Shown in pieces: positions 31,572 through 41,501 of a stretch of DNA of 64,000 nucleotides. The stretch is taken from assembly GCF_049674955.1 (NCBI RefSeq), contig NZ_CP187232.1, positions 7,936,001 through 8,000,000 on the forward strand, in the 5' to 3' direction. Source of the DNA: Sphaerisporangium viridialbum (GTDB lineage: Bacteria; Actinomycetota; Actinomycetes; Streptosporangiales; Streptosporangiaceae). The translations under genes and the position numbers were made by a program. Positions within the stretch are counted from its first letter, which is position 1. Each line of letters begins with the position of its first letter. The notes under the pieces are model-generated. The model was not told the origin of the DNA. It saw only the letters and a program-made list of their open reading frames with translations, and searched no databases.

Positions 31572-31601
31572 CGCCGGGCGGTGTCCGTCCACCGCCCGGC
31601 G
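31572..31601 (-). promoter_or_regulatory. stem-loop in aldehyde dehydrogenase leader
   Basis: 12-bp perfect arms (cgccgggcggtg / caccgcccggcg) with a 6-nt loop, 48 nt upstream of the start codon. It could be an attenuator, or a terminator for the upstream gene at 31756. Confidence 0.45.
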
Positions 31602-31755
31602 GGTGCGCGTCCAGCGGATGTGGTCCCGCGCGGTCGCCAACACCCTTCGCCTTCCCCATTGACAGTACGGTCAAGCCAGGGGAACGGCTTGAGTTGACCA
31701 TGGTTGTCCACAAGGTCGCAAGCCTCTGTCCACCGCCGGACCGCAGCTCAGCCGA

Positions 31756-32403
31756 TCAGCCGAAGATGGGGTCGCGGGTGCGGGAGCGCTTCAGCTCGAA
31801 GAAGCCGTCGGTGCTCGCGACCAGGAGCACGCCGTCCCAGAGCTTGCCGGCGTCCTCGCCCTTGGGGGCGGGGGAGATCACCGGGCCGAAGAAGGCCACG
31901 CCGTCGACGGCGATGACCGGCGTGCCGACCTCCTGGCCGACCAGCTCGATGCCCTTGTTGTGCGACCGCCGCACGGCCTCGTCGAACTCGGTGGAGTCGA
32001 CGGCGTCGACCAGCTGCGGGTCGAGCCCCGCCGCGGAAAGGCCCTCCGCGAGCACCTCGCGTATGGCCAGCGCCGTGTCGAACTCCTGCTCGGGGTCGCT
32101 CGGCTTGAGGCGTCCCTGGTTGTGGATGCGGACGCCCAGCTCAGTGTAGAGGGTGCCGAGGATGTCGGTGCCGTACTTGTCGGCGGCGGCCTGGAGCACG
32201 CGGACCGGCCCCATGGCGTTCTTGAGCATCTCGCGGTAGGCGTCGGGGATGTCCTTGTCCTCGTTGAGCACGGCGAGGCTCATGATGTGCCAGCGCGGTT
32301 CGACGGGCCGTACGGCCTGAACTTCCAGCAGCCAGCGGGATGTCATCCACGCCCATGGGCAGAACGGGTCGAACCAGAAGTCCACCGGGGTTCGTTCAGT
32401 CAT
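31756..32403 (-). CDS. DsbA-family protein, mycothiol-dependent nitroreductase (Rv2466c)-like
   Basis: 215 aa, thioredoxin fold with an alpha-helical insertion. The active site reads FWFDPFCPWAWMTSRW, with Cys15 kept and the second cysteine of the CPWC motif replaced by Ala18. In Rv2466c the CPWC pair reacts with mycothiol and mycoredoxin. A single-cysteine version would need mycothiol for reduction or act by a different route. The start is ATG 32403 with GGGAAG upstream. It is divergent from pepN. Confidence 0.9.
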   Translation of the reverse strand: MTERTPVDFWFDPFCPWAWMTSRWLLEVQAVRPVEPRWHIMSLAVLNEDKDIPDAYREMLKNAMGPVRVLQAAADKYGTDILGTLYTELGVRIHNQGRLKPSDPEQEFDTALAIREVLAEGLSAAGLDPQLVDAVDSTEFDEAVRRSHNKGIELVGQEVGTPVIAVDGVAFFGPVISPAPKGEDAGKLWDGVLLVASTDGFFELKRSRTRDPIFG

Positions 32404-32655
32404 GGCCAGCTTCCCTGATCGTGGTTTCGAAGTGGTCCCAATGCCACGGCAGCCACAACCGGCTTCGCGGCGACTTATATTCCTTGGTATTCCGATAGGA
32501 ATCGGTCAAGATGCCGTCGCCACCTATGGTCCCCCTCATCCGCCGCGCGGGCCCTCGATCCCGATGTTCCGGTGCGCCATCAGGGCGCCCGACGTGGCAG
32601 GATTCATGCATCCCTCTCGCGAAGGGGCGGGGGAGAGTCGTGATGAGGAGCGGAT

Positions 32656-35223
32656 GTGGCAGGCAACCTGACCCGTGACGAAGCCCGGGAGCGGGCCCGA
32701 CTGCTGAAGGTGGACTCCTACGCGGTCGAGCTCGATCTGACCGAAGGCGACGAGCGGTTCGAGAGCATCACTACGGTCCGATTCTCCTGCGCCGAGCCCG
32801 GGGCGAGCACGTTCATCGACCTGGCCGAGGCCAAGGTCCGCAAGGCCGTCCTGAACGGCGCGGAGATCGACGTGACCGCCTACGACCCGGAGAAGGGCCG
32901 ACTGCCCCTTTCCGGCCTCTGGGCGAGCAACGAGCTCCAGATCGACGCCGACTGCACCTACATGCGCACCGGCGAGGGCCTCCACCGGTTCGTCGACCCC
33001 GTGGACCAGAAGGTCTACCTCCACTCGCAGTTCGAGACGGCCGACGCCCACCGCATGTACGCCTGCTTCGACCAGCCCGACCTCAAGGCGGCCTTCGAGC
33101 TCACGACGCTCGTGCCCGCCGACTGGGAGGTCGTCTCCAACGCCGCCCCCGACTCCGTGGAGGAGCTGGAGGAGCACCGCGGCCGCCACGGCACGCTCCA
33201 GACCGCCAAGCGCTGGCACTTCCCGCCCACGCCGGTCATGTCGACCTACATCACGGCCCTGATCGCCGGGCCGTACGCCGTGGTGCGCGACGAGCACGAC
33301 GGCATCCCCCTCGGCGTCTTCTGCCGGGCCTCGCTGGCCGAGCACCTCGACGCCGGCAACGTCATCGAGGTCACCAAGCAGGGCTTCGACTTCTTCCACA
33401 GGGTCTTCGGCATCCGCTACCCCTTCGGCAAGTACGACCAGCTGTTCGTGCCGGAGTTCAACGCGGGCGCGATGGAGAACGCCGGGGCGGTCACCCTCCT
33501 GGAGGACTACATCTTCCGCTCGCGCGTCACCGACGCCGTCGTGGAGCGCCGCGCCGAGACGATCCTGCACGAGATGGCCCACATGTGGTTCGGCGACCTG
33601 GTCACCATGCGCTGGTGGGACGACCTGTGGCTGAACGAGTCGTTCGCGACCTACATGTCGGTGCTGTGCCAGGCCGAGGCCACCCGCTGGGGCCAGACGG
33701 CGTGGACCACCTTCGCCAACGTCGAGAAGTCCTGGGCCTACCGGCAGGACCAGCTTCCCTCCACGCACCCGATCGCCGCCGACATCCCCGACATGCAGGC
33801 CGTCGAGGTCAACTTCGACGGCATCACCTACGCCAAGGGCGCCTCGGTGCTCAAGCAGCTCGTGGCCTACGTCGGGCTCGACAACTTCCTGGCCGGCGTC
33901 CGCGACTACTTCGGCGAGCACGCCTGGGGCAACACCGAGCTGAAGGACCTTCTGACGGCCCTGGAGCGCACCTCGGGCCGCGACCTGTCGTCCTGGTCGA
34001 AGGAGTGGCTGGAGACCGCCTGGGTCAACACGCTGCGCCCGTCCTTCACCGTGGATCCCGAGGGCAGGTTCCTGAACTTCGAGGTCCTGCAGGAGGCCCC
34101 GGCCGACTATCCGACCCTGCGGTCCCACCGCGTCGCCATCGGGCTCTACTCCCGGGCCGACGGCGCCCTGGTCCGCGTGAAGCGCGTCGAGCTCGACGTC
34201 GTCGGCGCCCGCACCGCGGTCCAGGAGCTGGTCGGCGAGGTCCAGCCCGACCTGATCCTGATCAACGACGACGACCTCACCTACGCCAAGATCCGGCTCG
34301 ACGAGCGCTCCCTGCGCACCCTGGTCGACGGCGGCATCGCGGGCTTCACCGAGTCGCTGCCGCGCGCCCTGTGCTGGTCGGCCGCGTGGGACATGACGCG
34401 CGACGCCGAGATGGCGACGCGCGACTACGTCCGGCTGGTCACCTCGGGCATCCACTCGGTCACCGACATGACGGTGCTGCAGACGGTGATACGCCAGGCG
34501 CGTCTCGCCGCGCAGCAGTACGCCGACCCGGCCTGGCGCGACACCGGCCTCGCCGAGCTGTCGGCGGCCCTGCGCGGCCTGATCGGCTCGGCCGCGCCCG
34601 GCTCCGACCACCAGCTGGCGTACGTCAACGCATTCACCGCGGGCGCCACCGCCCCCGGCGACCTGGCGTTCGTCAAGGCCATCCTCGACGGCACCTCCGT
34701 TCCCGAGGGCCTGACCGTGGACGCCGACCTGCGCTGGACGCTGATCCACGCGCTGGTGTCGGGCGGGGTGTTCACCGCCGGCGACATCGCCGAGGAGCTC
34801 CGGCGCGACCCGACGGCCACCGGCGAGCGGTCGGCGGCCCTGTGCCAGGCGGCGATCCCCACCGCCGAGGGCAAGGCCGAGGCGTGGGCCGCGATCACCG
34901 GAGGCGCCCTGAGCGGCGCGGTCCTGCGCTCGACCGTCGTCGGGTTCATGGATCCCAACCATGCCGACCTGCTGCGGCCGTACGGCGAGCGCTTCTTCGA
35001 GGAGGTCGGCCGCATCTGGAAGGGCTGGACCTCCGACAGCGCCCAGCGCTTCGCGACCGGGTGCTACCCCGCGCTGCTGATCGACGCGGGCACGGTGGCC
35101 AAGACGCAGGACTACATCTCCTCCTCCGAGCCTCCGCACGCGCTGCGCCGGCTCCTGCTGGAGGGCGCCGACGGCATCAGCCGGGCCCTGCGAGCCCGGG
35201 CCAAGGACGCCTCGGCCGCCTGA
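32656..35223 (+). CDS. pepN: aminopeptidase N (M1 family)
   Basis: 855 aa zinc aminopeptidase of general peptide turnover. GAMENAG precedes the zinc site HEMAH (His305, Glu306, His309), and Glu328 is the third ligand in LWLNE. The C-terminal ERAP1-like domain is full length. The GTG at 32656 follows GAGGAG with 5 nt spacing. In actinobacteria pepN often lies near the dsbA-like gene and rpiB, as here. Confidence 0.96.
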   Translation: MAGNLTRDEARERARLLKVDSYAVELDLTEGDERFESITTVRFSCAEPGASTFIDLAEAKVRKAVLNGAEIDVTAYDPEKGRLPLSGLWASNELQIDADCTYMRTGEGLHRFVDPVDQKVYLHSQFETADAHRMYACFDQPDLKAAFELTTLVPADWEVVSNAAPDSVEELEEHRGRHGTLQTAKRWHFPPTPVMSTYITALIAGPYAVVRDEHDGIPLGVFCRASLAEHLDAGNVIEVTKQGFDFFHRVFGIRYPFGKYDQLFVPEFNAGAMENAGAVTLLEDYIFRSRVTDAVVERRAETILHEMAHMWFGDLVTMRWWDDLWLNESFATYMSVLCQAEATRWGQTAWTTFANVEKSWAYRQDQLPSTHPIAADIPDMQAVEVNFDGITYAKGASVLKQLVAYVGLDNFLAGVRDYFGEHAWGNTELKDLLTALERTSGRDLSSWSKEWLETAWVNTLRPSFTVDPEGRFLNFEVLQEAPADYPTLRSHRVAIGLYSRADGALVRVKRVELDVVGARTAVQELVGEVQPDLILINDDDLTYAKIRLDERSLRTLVDGGIAGFTESLPRALCWSAAWDMTRDAEMATRDYVRLVTSGIHSVTDMTVLQTVIRQARLAAQQYADPAWRDTGLAELSAALRGLIGSAAPGSDHQLAYVNAFTAGATAPGDLAFVKAILDGTSVPEGLTVDADLRWTLIHALVSGGVFTAGDIAEELRRDPTATGERSAALCQAAIPTAEGKAEAWAAITGGALSGAVLRSTVVGFMDPNHADLLRPYGERFFEEVGRIWKGWTSDSAQRFATGCYPALLIDAGTVAKTQDYISSSEPPHALRRLLLEGADGISRALRARAKDASAA

Positions 35224-35310
35224 GGCCCGCCCGCCACATCCGCAGGCCGGCCCGAGCCCCACGTGGCCGGGCCCGGCCTGCCCGCCCGAGGAACACCCTC
35301 CTTGAGGCCC

Positions 35311-35352
35311 GGCCCGCCCGATGTCCAAGTCCGGTTGGACGTCGGGCGGGCC
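35311..35352 (+). terminator. pepN terminator
   Basis: 18-bp stem (one G-U pair) with a 6-nt loop: ggcccgcccgatgtccaa / ttggacgtcgggcgggcc. It begins 88 nt after the pepN stop. The rest of the 35224-35490 gap shows no gene. Confidence 0.8.
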
Positions 35353-35490
35353 GGTCGGCTTCAACGGCGCTGTAAGCGCGTTGCAAGCGCCGCGCGGTGA
35401 TATTGGGGCCAGAGCCCGGCAGCACCCGTTTACAGCAGGCCACCTCGGGTCTACTGTGCGCGCTGTCACCGTACGTCAAGGAGGCCCCCC

Positions 35491-36042
35491 TTGATCACCC
35501 TCGTCGTCGTCGGCGTTCTCGCCCTCGTCCTGATCCTCGTCACCGTCACGACCTACAACGGGCTGGTTCGCAGGCGCGGGGCGGTGGACAACGCCTGGGC
35601 GCAGATCGACGTGCAGCTCAAGCGGCGCCACGACCTGATCCCGAACCTCGTCGAGACCGTGAAGGGGTACGCCTCCCACGAGCGCCAGACCCTCGAAGCG
35701 GTCGTCGCCGCCCGGCAGCAGGCCGTGGCCGCCCGGGGCCCGCACGACCAAGCGGCCGCGGAGAACATGCTCTCGGGCGCCCTGAAGAACCTGTTCGCCC
35801 TGTCTGAGGCCTACCCCGACCTGAAGGCCAACCAGAACTTCGCCGCGCTGCAGGAGGAGCTCGCGACCAGCGAGAACCGCATCGCCTACTCCCGGCAGTA
35901 CTACAACGACGCCGTGCTGGCGTACAACAACGGCATCCAGACGGTCCCGGCGAACATCGTGGCGGGCATGACCGGCTTCCAGCAGCGCGAGTACTTCCAG
36001 GCGCCGGGCGAGGAGCGCGGCCCGGTCCAGGTCCGGTTCTGA
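35491..36042 (+). CDS. lemA: LemA family protein
   Basis: 183 aa. A single N-terminal transmembrane helix (VVVGVLALVLILVTV) is followed by a long helical domain with the LemA core, RRRGAVDNAWAQIDVQLKRR and DLIPNLVETVKGY. The TTG at 35491 has AAGGAGG upstream. It lies 12 nt before a DUF2207 gene. LemA and DUF2207 proteins commonly occur together, and their function is unknown. Confidence 0.93.
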   Translation: MITLVVVGVLALVLILVTVTTYNGLVRRRGAVDNAWAQIDVQLKRRHDLIPNLVETVKGYASHERQTLEAVVAARQQAVAARGPHDQAAAENMLSGALKNLFALSEAYPDLKANQNFAALQEELATSENRIAYSRQYYNDAVLAYNNGIQTVPANIVAGMTGFQQREYFQAPGEERGPVQVRF

Positions 36043-36054
36043 CGCCGCCCCGCG

Positions 36055-37914
36055 ATGATCTACGTACTCGTCGCCGTGGCCGCCCTCGGCCTCTGGCTGC
36101 TCCTGCTGGCCACGCTGGCCTTCTCCACGCGCAACCCCGGCATCGACCCGGGACCGCCCACCAGCGAGCTGCGCGACGAGTCACCCGCGCTGGTGGACCT
36201 GATCACCGGCAACTGGCGCCTGTGCGACGAGGCGACCTCCGCCACCCTGCTCGACCTGGCCGCGAAGGGCGCGGTCCAGATCGAGGAGATCGGTCCCGAG
36301 CTGTCCCTCGTACGGCTGCGTGAGCCCCGCACGGCGCTCACGGCGTACGAGAAGCTGGTGCACGACCACGTGCGGTCCCTCGCCACCGACGGGGTCGTGG
36401 CCACCGGCGCCCTGGCCGAGGGCGCGAGGAACCTCGGCCGGTGGTGGAAGAGCTTCCGCAGGAAGGTGATCGCGGAGGCGCGCGAGAAGGGCCTGTCGCG
36501 GGCCCGCTGGAGCACCGCCCAGGCGGCTCTGCTGACCGTGGCCGCGGTGGTGCCGGCCGTCGCCCTCGGCGTCGCCGTCGCCGCGACGGCGGACAACGGC
36601 CACAAGGACGGGGGCTTCGGCGCGGCCATCGTCGGCTTCGCCCTGCTGACCTCGCTGATGGGGAAGCTGAACGGCGAGCGCGGCACCGCCGAGGGAGCCA
36701 GGGTGGCGGGCTACTGGATGGGGGTGCGCGCGCATCTGGCAGCCAACCAGGGGTTCGCCGAGCAGCCGGCCGCGGCCGTCACCATCTGGGGGCGGCACCT
36801 GGCCTACGCGGCGGCCCTCGGCCTGGCGAGGCGCGCGGTGACCAGCCTGCCGATCAGCGTCCCCGCCGACGACAAGCGGGCCTGGTCCGACTACGGCGGC
36901 ATGTGGCACGTCGTCAACGTCCGCTACCCGCGGCGCATCATGTGGGGCCGTCCGCCCTGGCCCACGATCGGGCGCGGCCTGGTCGCCGGGCTCGCGACCG
37001 GGTTCTGGCTCTGGTTGCTCGGCATCGTCGCCCAGGCGCTTCTGGACTGGCCGCACGGGCTGGTCACGCCGGTGGCCTACCTGGGCGCCGCCGCCGCGGC
37101 CGGCGTGCCGATCGCCTTCGCCGTGGCGGACCTGACCGGCAGGACCGAGATGGAGGGCCAGATCGTGCGGCTGCGCGCGATTCAGGTCGGCTCCAACGGC
37201 AACGACCAGCCCAAGTACGCCTACTGGGTGGCGCTGGACGACGGGCATCTGCGTGACGTCAAGGCCTTCTGCGTCGAGGAGGGCAAGTGGAACCGGCTGG
37301 CCGAAGGCGACCGGGTGCGGGCGCGCGTCTTCCGGAGGATCGGCTGGGTCCACGAGATCGAGGTCCTGGACCGCTCGCGGCACCGTGACGCGGCGTCGTA
37401 CGACGACACCGGCGAGCTGCTCCTCAACGCTCCGGAGAACCTCGGCGAGGTGCCGGTCCTCGCCCGCCCGGGCCAGACCCCCGCCGAGGGCGTGGACGGC
37501 CGCACGGCCGCTCTGATCACCCCGGGCGACCTGCGGCGGGCGCTCGGCATCACGACCGGCCCCGCCGGGCCGTACCCGGAGCGGCTGCCCACGCCCGCGT
37601 GGCTGGCCGTGCGGTCGTGCCGCTACGAGACGACCGGCGGGACGCCGGTCACCGTGGACGTGCATGCCGCGTCCGGGGCGCGGGGCGGCTACCTGATGGT
37701 TCTCGGGCACCTGCTGACCCGCGTCGAGGGGCGCCAGGTCTCCGGGGTGGGCACCGGCGCCATGCTGTACCCGGGGGTGGTCGCGGCGCGGACGAGCGAG
37801 GGCACCTTCGCGATCCACGTGCACTCCCCCGCCGGCCCGCCGCCCGAGGACGCCCTGGTCGACCTGGCGCTCACCGCGGCGGCACGCATGGAGGGGAGAT
37901 CACCGGTCGCGTGA
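36055..37914 (+). CDS. DUF2207-like membrane protein
   Basis: 619 aa. An N-terminal helix (VAVAALGLWLLLLATLAF) is followed by PPTSELRDESPALVDLI, typical of the DUF2207 C-terminal region that normally follows a longer N-terminal domain. Central membrane helices lie at about 160-200 and 310-360. The soluble C-terminal part is of unknown fold. There is no N-terminal extracellular DUF2207 domain, so this is a shortened or divergent member. It starts 12 nt after lemA and is followed 12 nt later by the hypothetical gene at 37927, forming a probable three-gene operon. Confidence 0.8.
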   Translation: MIYVLVAVAALGLWLLLLATLAFSTRNPGIDPGPPTSELRDESPALVDLITGNWRLCDEATSATLLDLAAKGAVQIEEIGPELSLVRLREPRTALTAYEKLVHDHVRSLATDGVVATGALAEGARNLGRWWKSFRRKVIAEAREKGLSRARWSTAQAALLTVAAVVPAVALGVAVAATADNGHKDGGFGAAIVGFALLTSLMGKLNGERGTAEGARVAGYWMGVRAHLAANQGFAEQPAAAVTIWGRHLAYAAALGLARRAVTSLPISVPADDKRAWSDYGGMWHVVNVRYPRRIMWGRPPWPTIGRGLVAGLATGFWLWLLGIVAQALLDWPHGLVTPVAYLGAAAAAGVPIAFAVADLTGRTEMEGQIVRLRAIQVGSNGNDQPKYAYWVALDDGHLRDVKAFCVEEGKWNRLAEGDRVRARVFRRIGWVHEIEVLDRSRHRDAASYDDTGELLLNAPENLGEVPVLARPGQTPAEGVDGRTAALITPGDLRRALGITTGPAGPYPERLPTPAWLAVRSCRYETTGGTPVTVDVHAASGARGGYLMVLGHLLTRVEGRQVSGVGTGAMLYPGVVAARTSEGTFAIHVHSPAGPPPEDALVDLALTAAARMEGRSPVA

Positions 37915-37926
37915 GAGGGTTACCAG

Positions 37927-38919
37927 GTGAAATCGCCCCTCGATCTTCTCACCGAGCTCGCCCGGCGGCACGCCTTCGGTGACCTTGGAGCCCTGGCTCC
38001 CAAGGTCCTACCGGACGCCGTGCTGATCCCGGCGCTCTGCGAGTTCGGCCAGCGGCTGCTCACGCTCGACGCGGAGGACTTCGCCACCGAGGTCGACGCG
38101 AAAACCGTCCCCAGCGCCCTGAGACGCCGCGCGCGCGACTGCCACATGCCCCAGTCGCCCCGAGAGCAGCCGCGTGGCGCCCTGGCCTCCCTCAGGCCCG
38201 CCTACGGGCTGCTGCTGGAGGTGATCCGGGTGCGCTGGGAGCGGCGCGAGCTCAGCTCGGTGATGGCGGCCCTGCACATCGCCGGCGAGTACCTTCCGCT
38301 GCTGGCCTTCGAGCCGGTGCTCGGGCACTCCGGCGACCCGGCGCGCTGGCCCGAGGGGCTGCGCGCCGAGGGCAGCAGGTTCGGGGTGATCGGCGACCGG
38401 GAGTGCGACCACACCAAGCCCGAGAAGTCCGCCGCCGAGCGCACGCTGCGGGTGGCCCACGAGCCGCCCGAGGGCTGGCGGACGTACTTCGACCGCCAGC
38501 ACAGCCAGCTGGCGGGGGCGATGGCGACCTGCGTCGCCAAGTGCCGCAGGCCGTGCACGGCCATGGACTGGATCGCCGCCGAGGCCCGCGAGAGCCTCGC
38601 CCTGCGCTGCAAGGTCGCGCTCGCGTACGCCGACACCCCGCTGGTACGGCTGCGCCACGCCGCGCCGGTGGGTCATGGGTTCGGCGTGCCCTCGCCCGAG
38701 GAGGTGCTCGACGCCTGGGCGCGGAGCCGGGCGCACCTGGACAAGAACGGCGTGGGCCACCGCGCCACCCGCGACGACGGCTTCCCCCTGCCGGGCCTGC
38801 CCAGCCTGTTCTCGGCGATCGCGGGCACGGTGATCGAGCCCTCGACGCTCCTGTCGGACGTCGCCGCGCAGCTGGTCGCGCTGATCGAGGGCCCGGCGGC
38901 GCGCGGCGCCGCGTCGTGA
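37927..38919 (+). CDS. hypothetical protein with Cys/His cluster
   Basis: 330 aa, soluble, helix-rich. I do not recognise a family. A possible metal site lies at DRECDH and at CVAKCRRPC (CxxxCxxxC), near residues 157-210. The GTG at 37927 is downstream of GAGAGGG. It is 12 nt from the DUF2207 gene, so it may belong to that operon. It is convergent with the amidase gene. Confidence 0.7.
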   Translation: MKSPLDLLTELARRHAFGDLGALAPKVLPDAVLIPALCEFGQRLLTLDAEDFATEVDAKTVPSALRRRARDCHMPQSPREQPRGALASLRPAYGLLLEVIRVRWERRELSSVMAALHIAGEYLPLLAFEPVLGHSGDPARWPEGLRAEGSRFGVIGDRECDHTKPEKSAAERTLRVAHEPPEGWRTYFDRQHSQLAGAMATCVAKCRRPCTAMDWIAAEARESLALRCKVALAYADTPLVRLRHAAPVGHGFGVPSPEEVLDAWARSRAHLDKNGVGHRATRDDGFPLPGLPSLFSAIAGTVIEPSTLLSDVAAQLVALIEGPAARGAAS

Positions 38920-38926
38920 CGGCGGG

Positions 38927-40345
38927 TCACCAGAGGGCGGGCCGCCGATCTCCCCAGAACCCGCCGACCGCCGCCTCGACCTGCGCGGAGACCGAGATGA
39001 GCGTGGCCTCGTCGCCGAACCGGCCGGCGAGCATGACGCCGATCGGAAGGCCCCCGTCGGTCCAGTGCAGGGGGAGGTTGACGGCGGGCTGGCCGCTGAC
39101 GTTGTAGATCGCGGCGAACGGCGCGAACCGCTCCATGCGGTGGAAGGTCTCCTCGGGGTCCTCGACGTCCTCGAACCAGCCGACGGGCACCGGCGGCTGG
39201 GTGACGGTGGGGGTGAGGATCGCGTCGTACTCGTTCATGACCAGGAACCCGAAGCGCGTCGCCGTCTGCAGCGTGGCCTGGGCCTGGAGGAACTCCGGAG
39301 CCGTGGTCGCGAAGCCCCGAGCACGCAGCCATCTGGTGAGGGGGCGCAGCCTGGGCTCCAGCGAGGGGTCGACCGGGTGCATGCACGCGAAGCAGAACCA
39401 CAGCTTCTCGAACTCGGTCACGATGGACGGGTCGAACGGCGGCGGCATGTCGACGACCTCGTGACCGAGCGACTCCAGCAGCGCCGAGGCCTTCTCGTAG
39501 GCGGCCATGACGTCCGGATGCACCTCGGACCCCGGCACCACGGGCGTGGCGTTCCTGCCGATCTTGAGCCGGCCGGGCTCGCGGGTGACCGCCTCGGTGA
39601 AGCCGACCGGGGACGGCGGCGCGATGTACAGGTCACCGGGCTGGTTGTGGGCCATGACCGAAAGCAGCGCGGCGGCGTCGGCCACCGTGCGGGCGATGGG
39701 GCCGTTGGTCGACAGGCCCGCCAGGTCGGGGACGATCGGCGCGAAGGAGATGCGCCCACGGGTCGGCTTGATGCCGTACAGGCCGCAGACCGAGGCCGGG
39801 ATGCGGATGGAGCCCGCCCCGTCGCTGCCGTGCGCGGCGGGGGCCAGCCCGGCCGCGACCGCCGCGGCGGCTCCCCCGCTCGACCCCCCGGCCGACCGGG
39901 TGAGGTCCCAGGGGGTGCGTGAGGGGGGCGACACGTGCGTCTCGGTGTAGCAGGGGAGGCCGAACTCGGGGGTCGCGGTCTTGCCGATCATGATCGTGCC
40001 GGCGTCGCGCAGCCGCTCGACCACGCTGTCGTCGACCGGCGCGACGAAGCCCTCGTAGGTGGCGGAGCCGAAGTGGATCGGCACGTCCTTGACGAGGTTG
40101 AGGTCCTTGATCGGGATGGGCACGCCGAGCAGCGGCGGAAGATCGGCGCCCTCCAGGGCGAGTGCCTCGGCCCTTCGCGCCTCGTCGAGCGCGCGGTCGG
40201 CGGTCAGCGTGACGAACGCCCCCACCTCGGGATCGAGCCGCTCGATGCGCTCCAGATAGTGCTTGGTGATCTCTACCGGAGACAGCTCCAGGGATCGCAC
40301 GGCCTCGGCCTGCTCCAGGGCTGTAAGATCATGTATGTGCGCCAC
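38927..40345 (-). CDS. amidase signature family amidase
   Basis: 472 aa. Ser-cisSer-Lys hydrolase: the Lys lies in PIKDLN and the serines in SAGGSSGGAAAAVAAGL and GSDGAGSIR. The substrate is unknown. Close relatives are annotated as amidases rather than GatA, and there are no gatB or gatC genes here. I chose the GTG at 40345, which precedes AHIHDLTALEQAEAV. The extension to 40441 crosses the divergent promoter region. It is divergent from the NERD gene. Confidence 0.92.
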   Translation of the reverse strand: MAHIHDLTALEQAEAVRSLELSPVEITKHYLERIERLDPEVGAFVTLTADRALDEARRAEALALEGADLPPLLGVPIPIKDLNLVKDVPIHFGSATYEGFVAPVDDSVVERLRDAGTIMIGKTATPEFGLPCYTETHVSPPSRTPWDLTRSAGGSSGGAAAAVAAGLAPAAHGSDGAGSIRIPASVCGLYGIKPTRGRISFAPIVPDLAGLSTNGPIARTVADAAALLSVMAHNQPGDLYIAPPSPVGFTEAVTREPGRLKIGRNATPVVPGSEVHPDVMAAYEKASALLESLGHEVVDMPPPFDPSIVTEFEKLWFCFACMHPVDPSLEPRLRPLTRWLRARGFATTAPEFLQAQATLQTATRFGFLVMNEYDAILTPTVTQPPVPVGWFEDVEDPEETFHRMERFAPFAAIYNVSGQPAVNLPLHWTDGGLPIGVMLAGRFGDEATLISVSAQVEAAVGGFWGDRRPALW

Positions 40346-40490
40346 GCTTCCGCACAGTAGGGCCTTTGAGCACCGGTTATCTAGAGAGAAAAGAGTTAGA
40401 TACCCGGCTTTTCGCCTTACAATGCGGGAAGAGACGGCCACAAAAATGTGAACTAGCCAACACTAGGCATGCCCTTGGGCGTCAACTACC

Positions 40491-41318
40491 GTGAGTTACG
40501 TGGATTCCGGTCTAGAACCTGATGACGGTCACAATACGTCACCCATATGGGTGAGTGAGCGTCCCTCGGAGCCGAAATCTCGGCCCCCAGCTCCTGAGGC
40601 AACGTACGCGCCGATCGAGCGCGCTTCGCTGCTCGGGCTGCTCCAGCAGCCCAGATACCGGCATCTCCGGGTGCGCGCCCTGATCGCCGCCGGTGCGGCC
40701 CTGGTCGTCGGCATCCCGCTGTGGAGCTGGCGGCTCGGCCTGGTCGCGGCGATCATCGCCGCGATCGCCGACACCGTCTACCGCGCCCGTACGGCCTCGA
40801 CGGTCGCGCCCTGGCGCCGCGCCTCGGCCGCCGAGCGGCGCACCGAGGCCCAGCTGAGGAAGCTCGAAAGAAACGGCTACCTCACGCTGCACGCGCGCGC
40901 CATCCCCGACAGCGACGCCCAGATCGACCACCTGGTCGTCGGCCCGACCGGGGTGTACGCCGTCGACTCCGAGAAGTGGGACAAGCGGCTCCCGGTGCGC
41001 GTGCAGTCGCACCGCAAGCTCTTCCACGGGCCGTTCAACCAGAAGCCGCGCCTCGACGAGGCCCGCTGGGAGGCGTCCCAGGCGAGCGAGCTGATCACCG
41101 GGGAGCTCGGCCGCGAGGTCACCGTGGTGCCGTCCCTCGCCATCTACGGCCCGGCGATCCCGTGGAAGATCCTCAACATCCGCGAGGTCGACGTCTTCGA
41201 CGGCAGCCGCGTGCGCAAGTGGATCACCAACCGGGAGCGCTCGCTGACCAGCGACGAGATCGAGGAGATCTACGCCGCCGCGGAGCAGGTCCTCCCGGCG
41301 CGCTACCCCGAGAGCTGA
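40491..41318 (+). CDS. NERD-domain membrane protein
   Basis: 275 aa. A proline-rich N-terminus is followed by two hydrophobic segments (residues about 62-98) and a nuclease-related NERD domain of about 110 residues with HARAIPDSDAQIDHLVVGP and VYAVDSEKW. This family has weak restriction-endonuclease-like similarity and unproven function. The start is GTG 40491 with no clear ribosome binding site. It ends before a hairpin at 41331. Confidence 0.85.
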   Translation: MSYVDSGLEPDDGHNTSPIWVSERPSEPKSRPPAPEATYAPIERASLLGLLQQPRYRHLRVRALIAAGAALVVGIPLWSWRLGLVAAIIAAIADTVYRARTASTVAPWRRASAAERRTEAQLRKLERNGYLTLHARAIPDSDAQIDHLVVGPTGVYAVDSEKWDKRLPVRVQSHRKLFHGPFNQKPRLDEARWEASQASELITGELGREVTVVPSLAIYGPAIPWKILNIREVDVFDGSRVRKWITNRERSLTSDEIEEIYAAAEQVLPARYPES

Positions 41319-41330
41319 CCGCCGAGAAGG

Positions 41331-41382
41331 TCCTTCGGGGTTCCCGTCACCGTTCACCACTGCCCCCGGGAATCCCGAAGGA
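41331..41382 (+). terminator. terminator after the NERD gene
   Basis: 16-bp arms with two G-U type mismatches (tccttcggggttcccg / cgggaatcccgaagga) around a 20-nt loop. Confidence 0.55.
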
Positions 41383-41501
41383 TCCAGCACCCGCCGCCCT
41401 GGCCGGGCCCCCGCCTGTCCACGCTGTGGACCGCGGGTCTCGCCAGGCGGGCGGTGGCCGTACCATTTGAAGACTCAGCGTCGTCGGATGGGAGAACGGT
41501 C

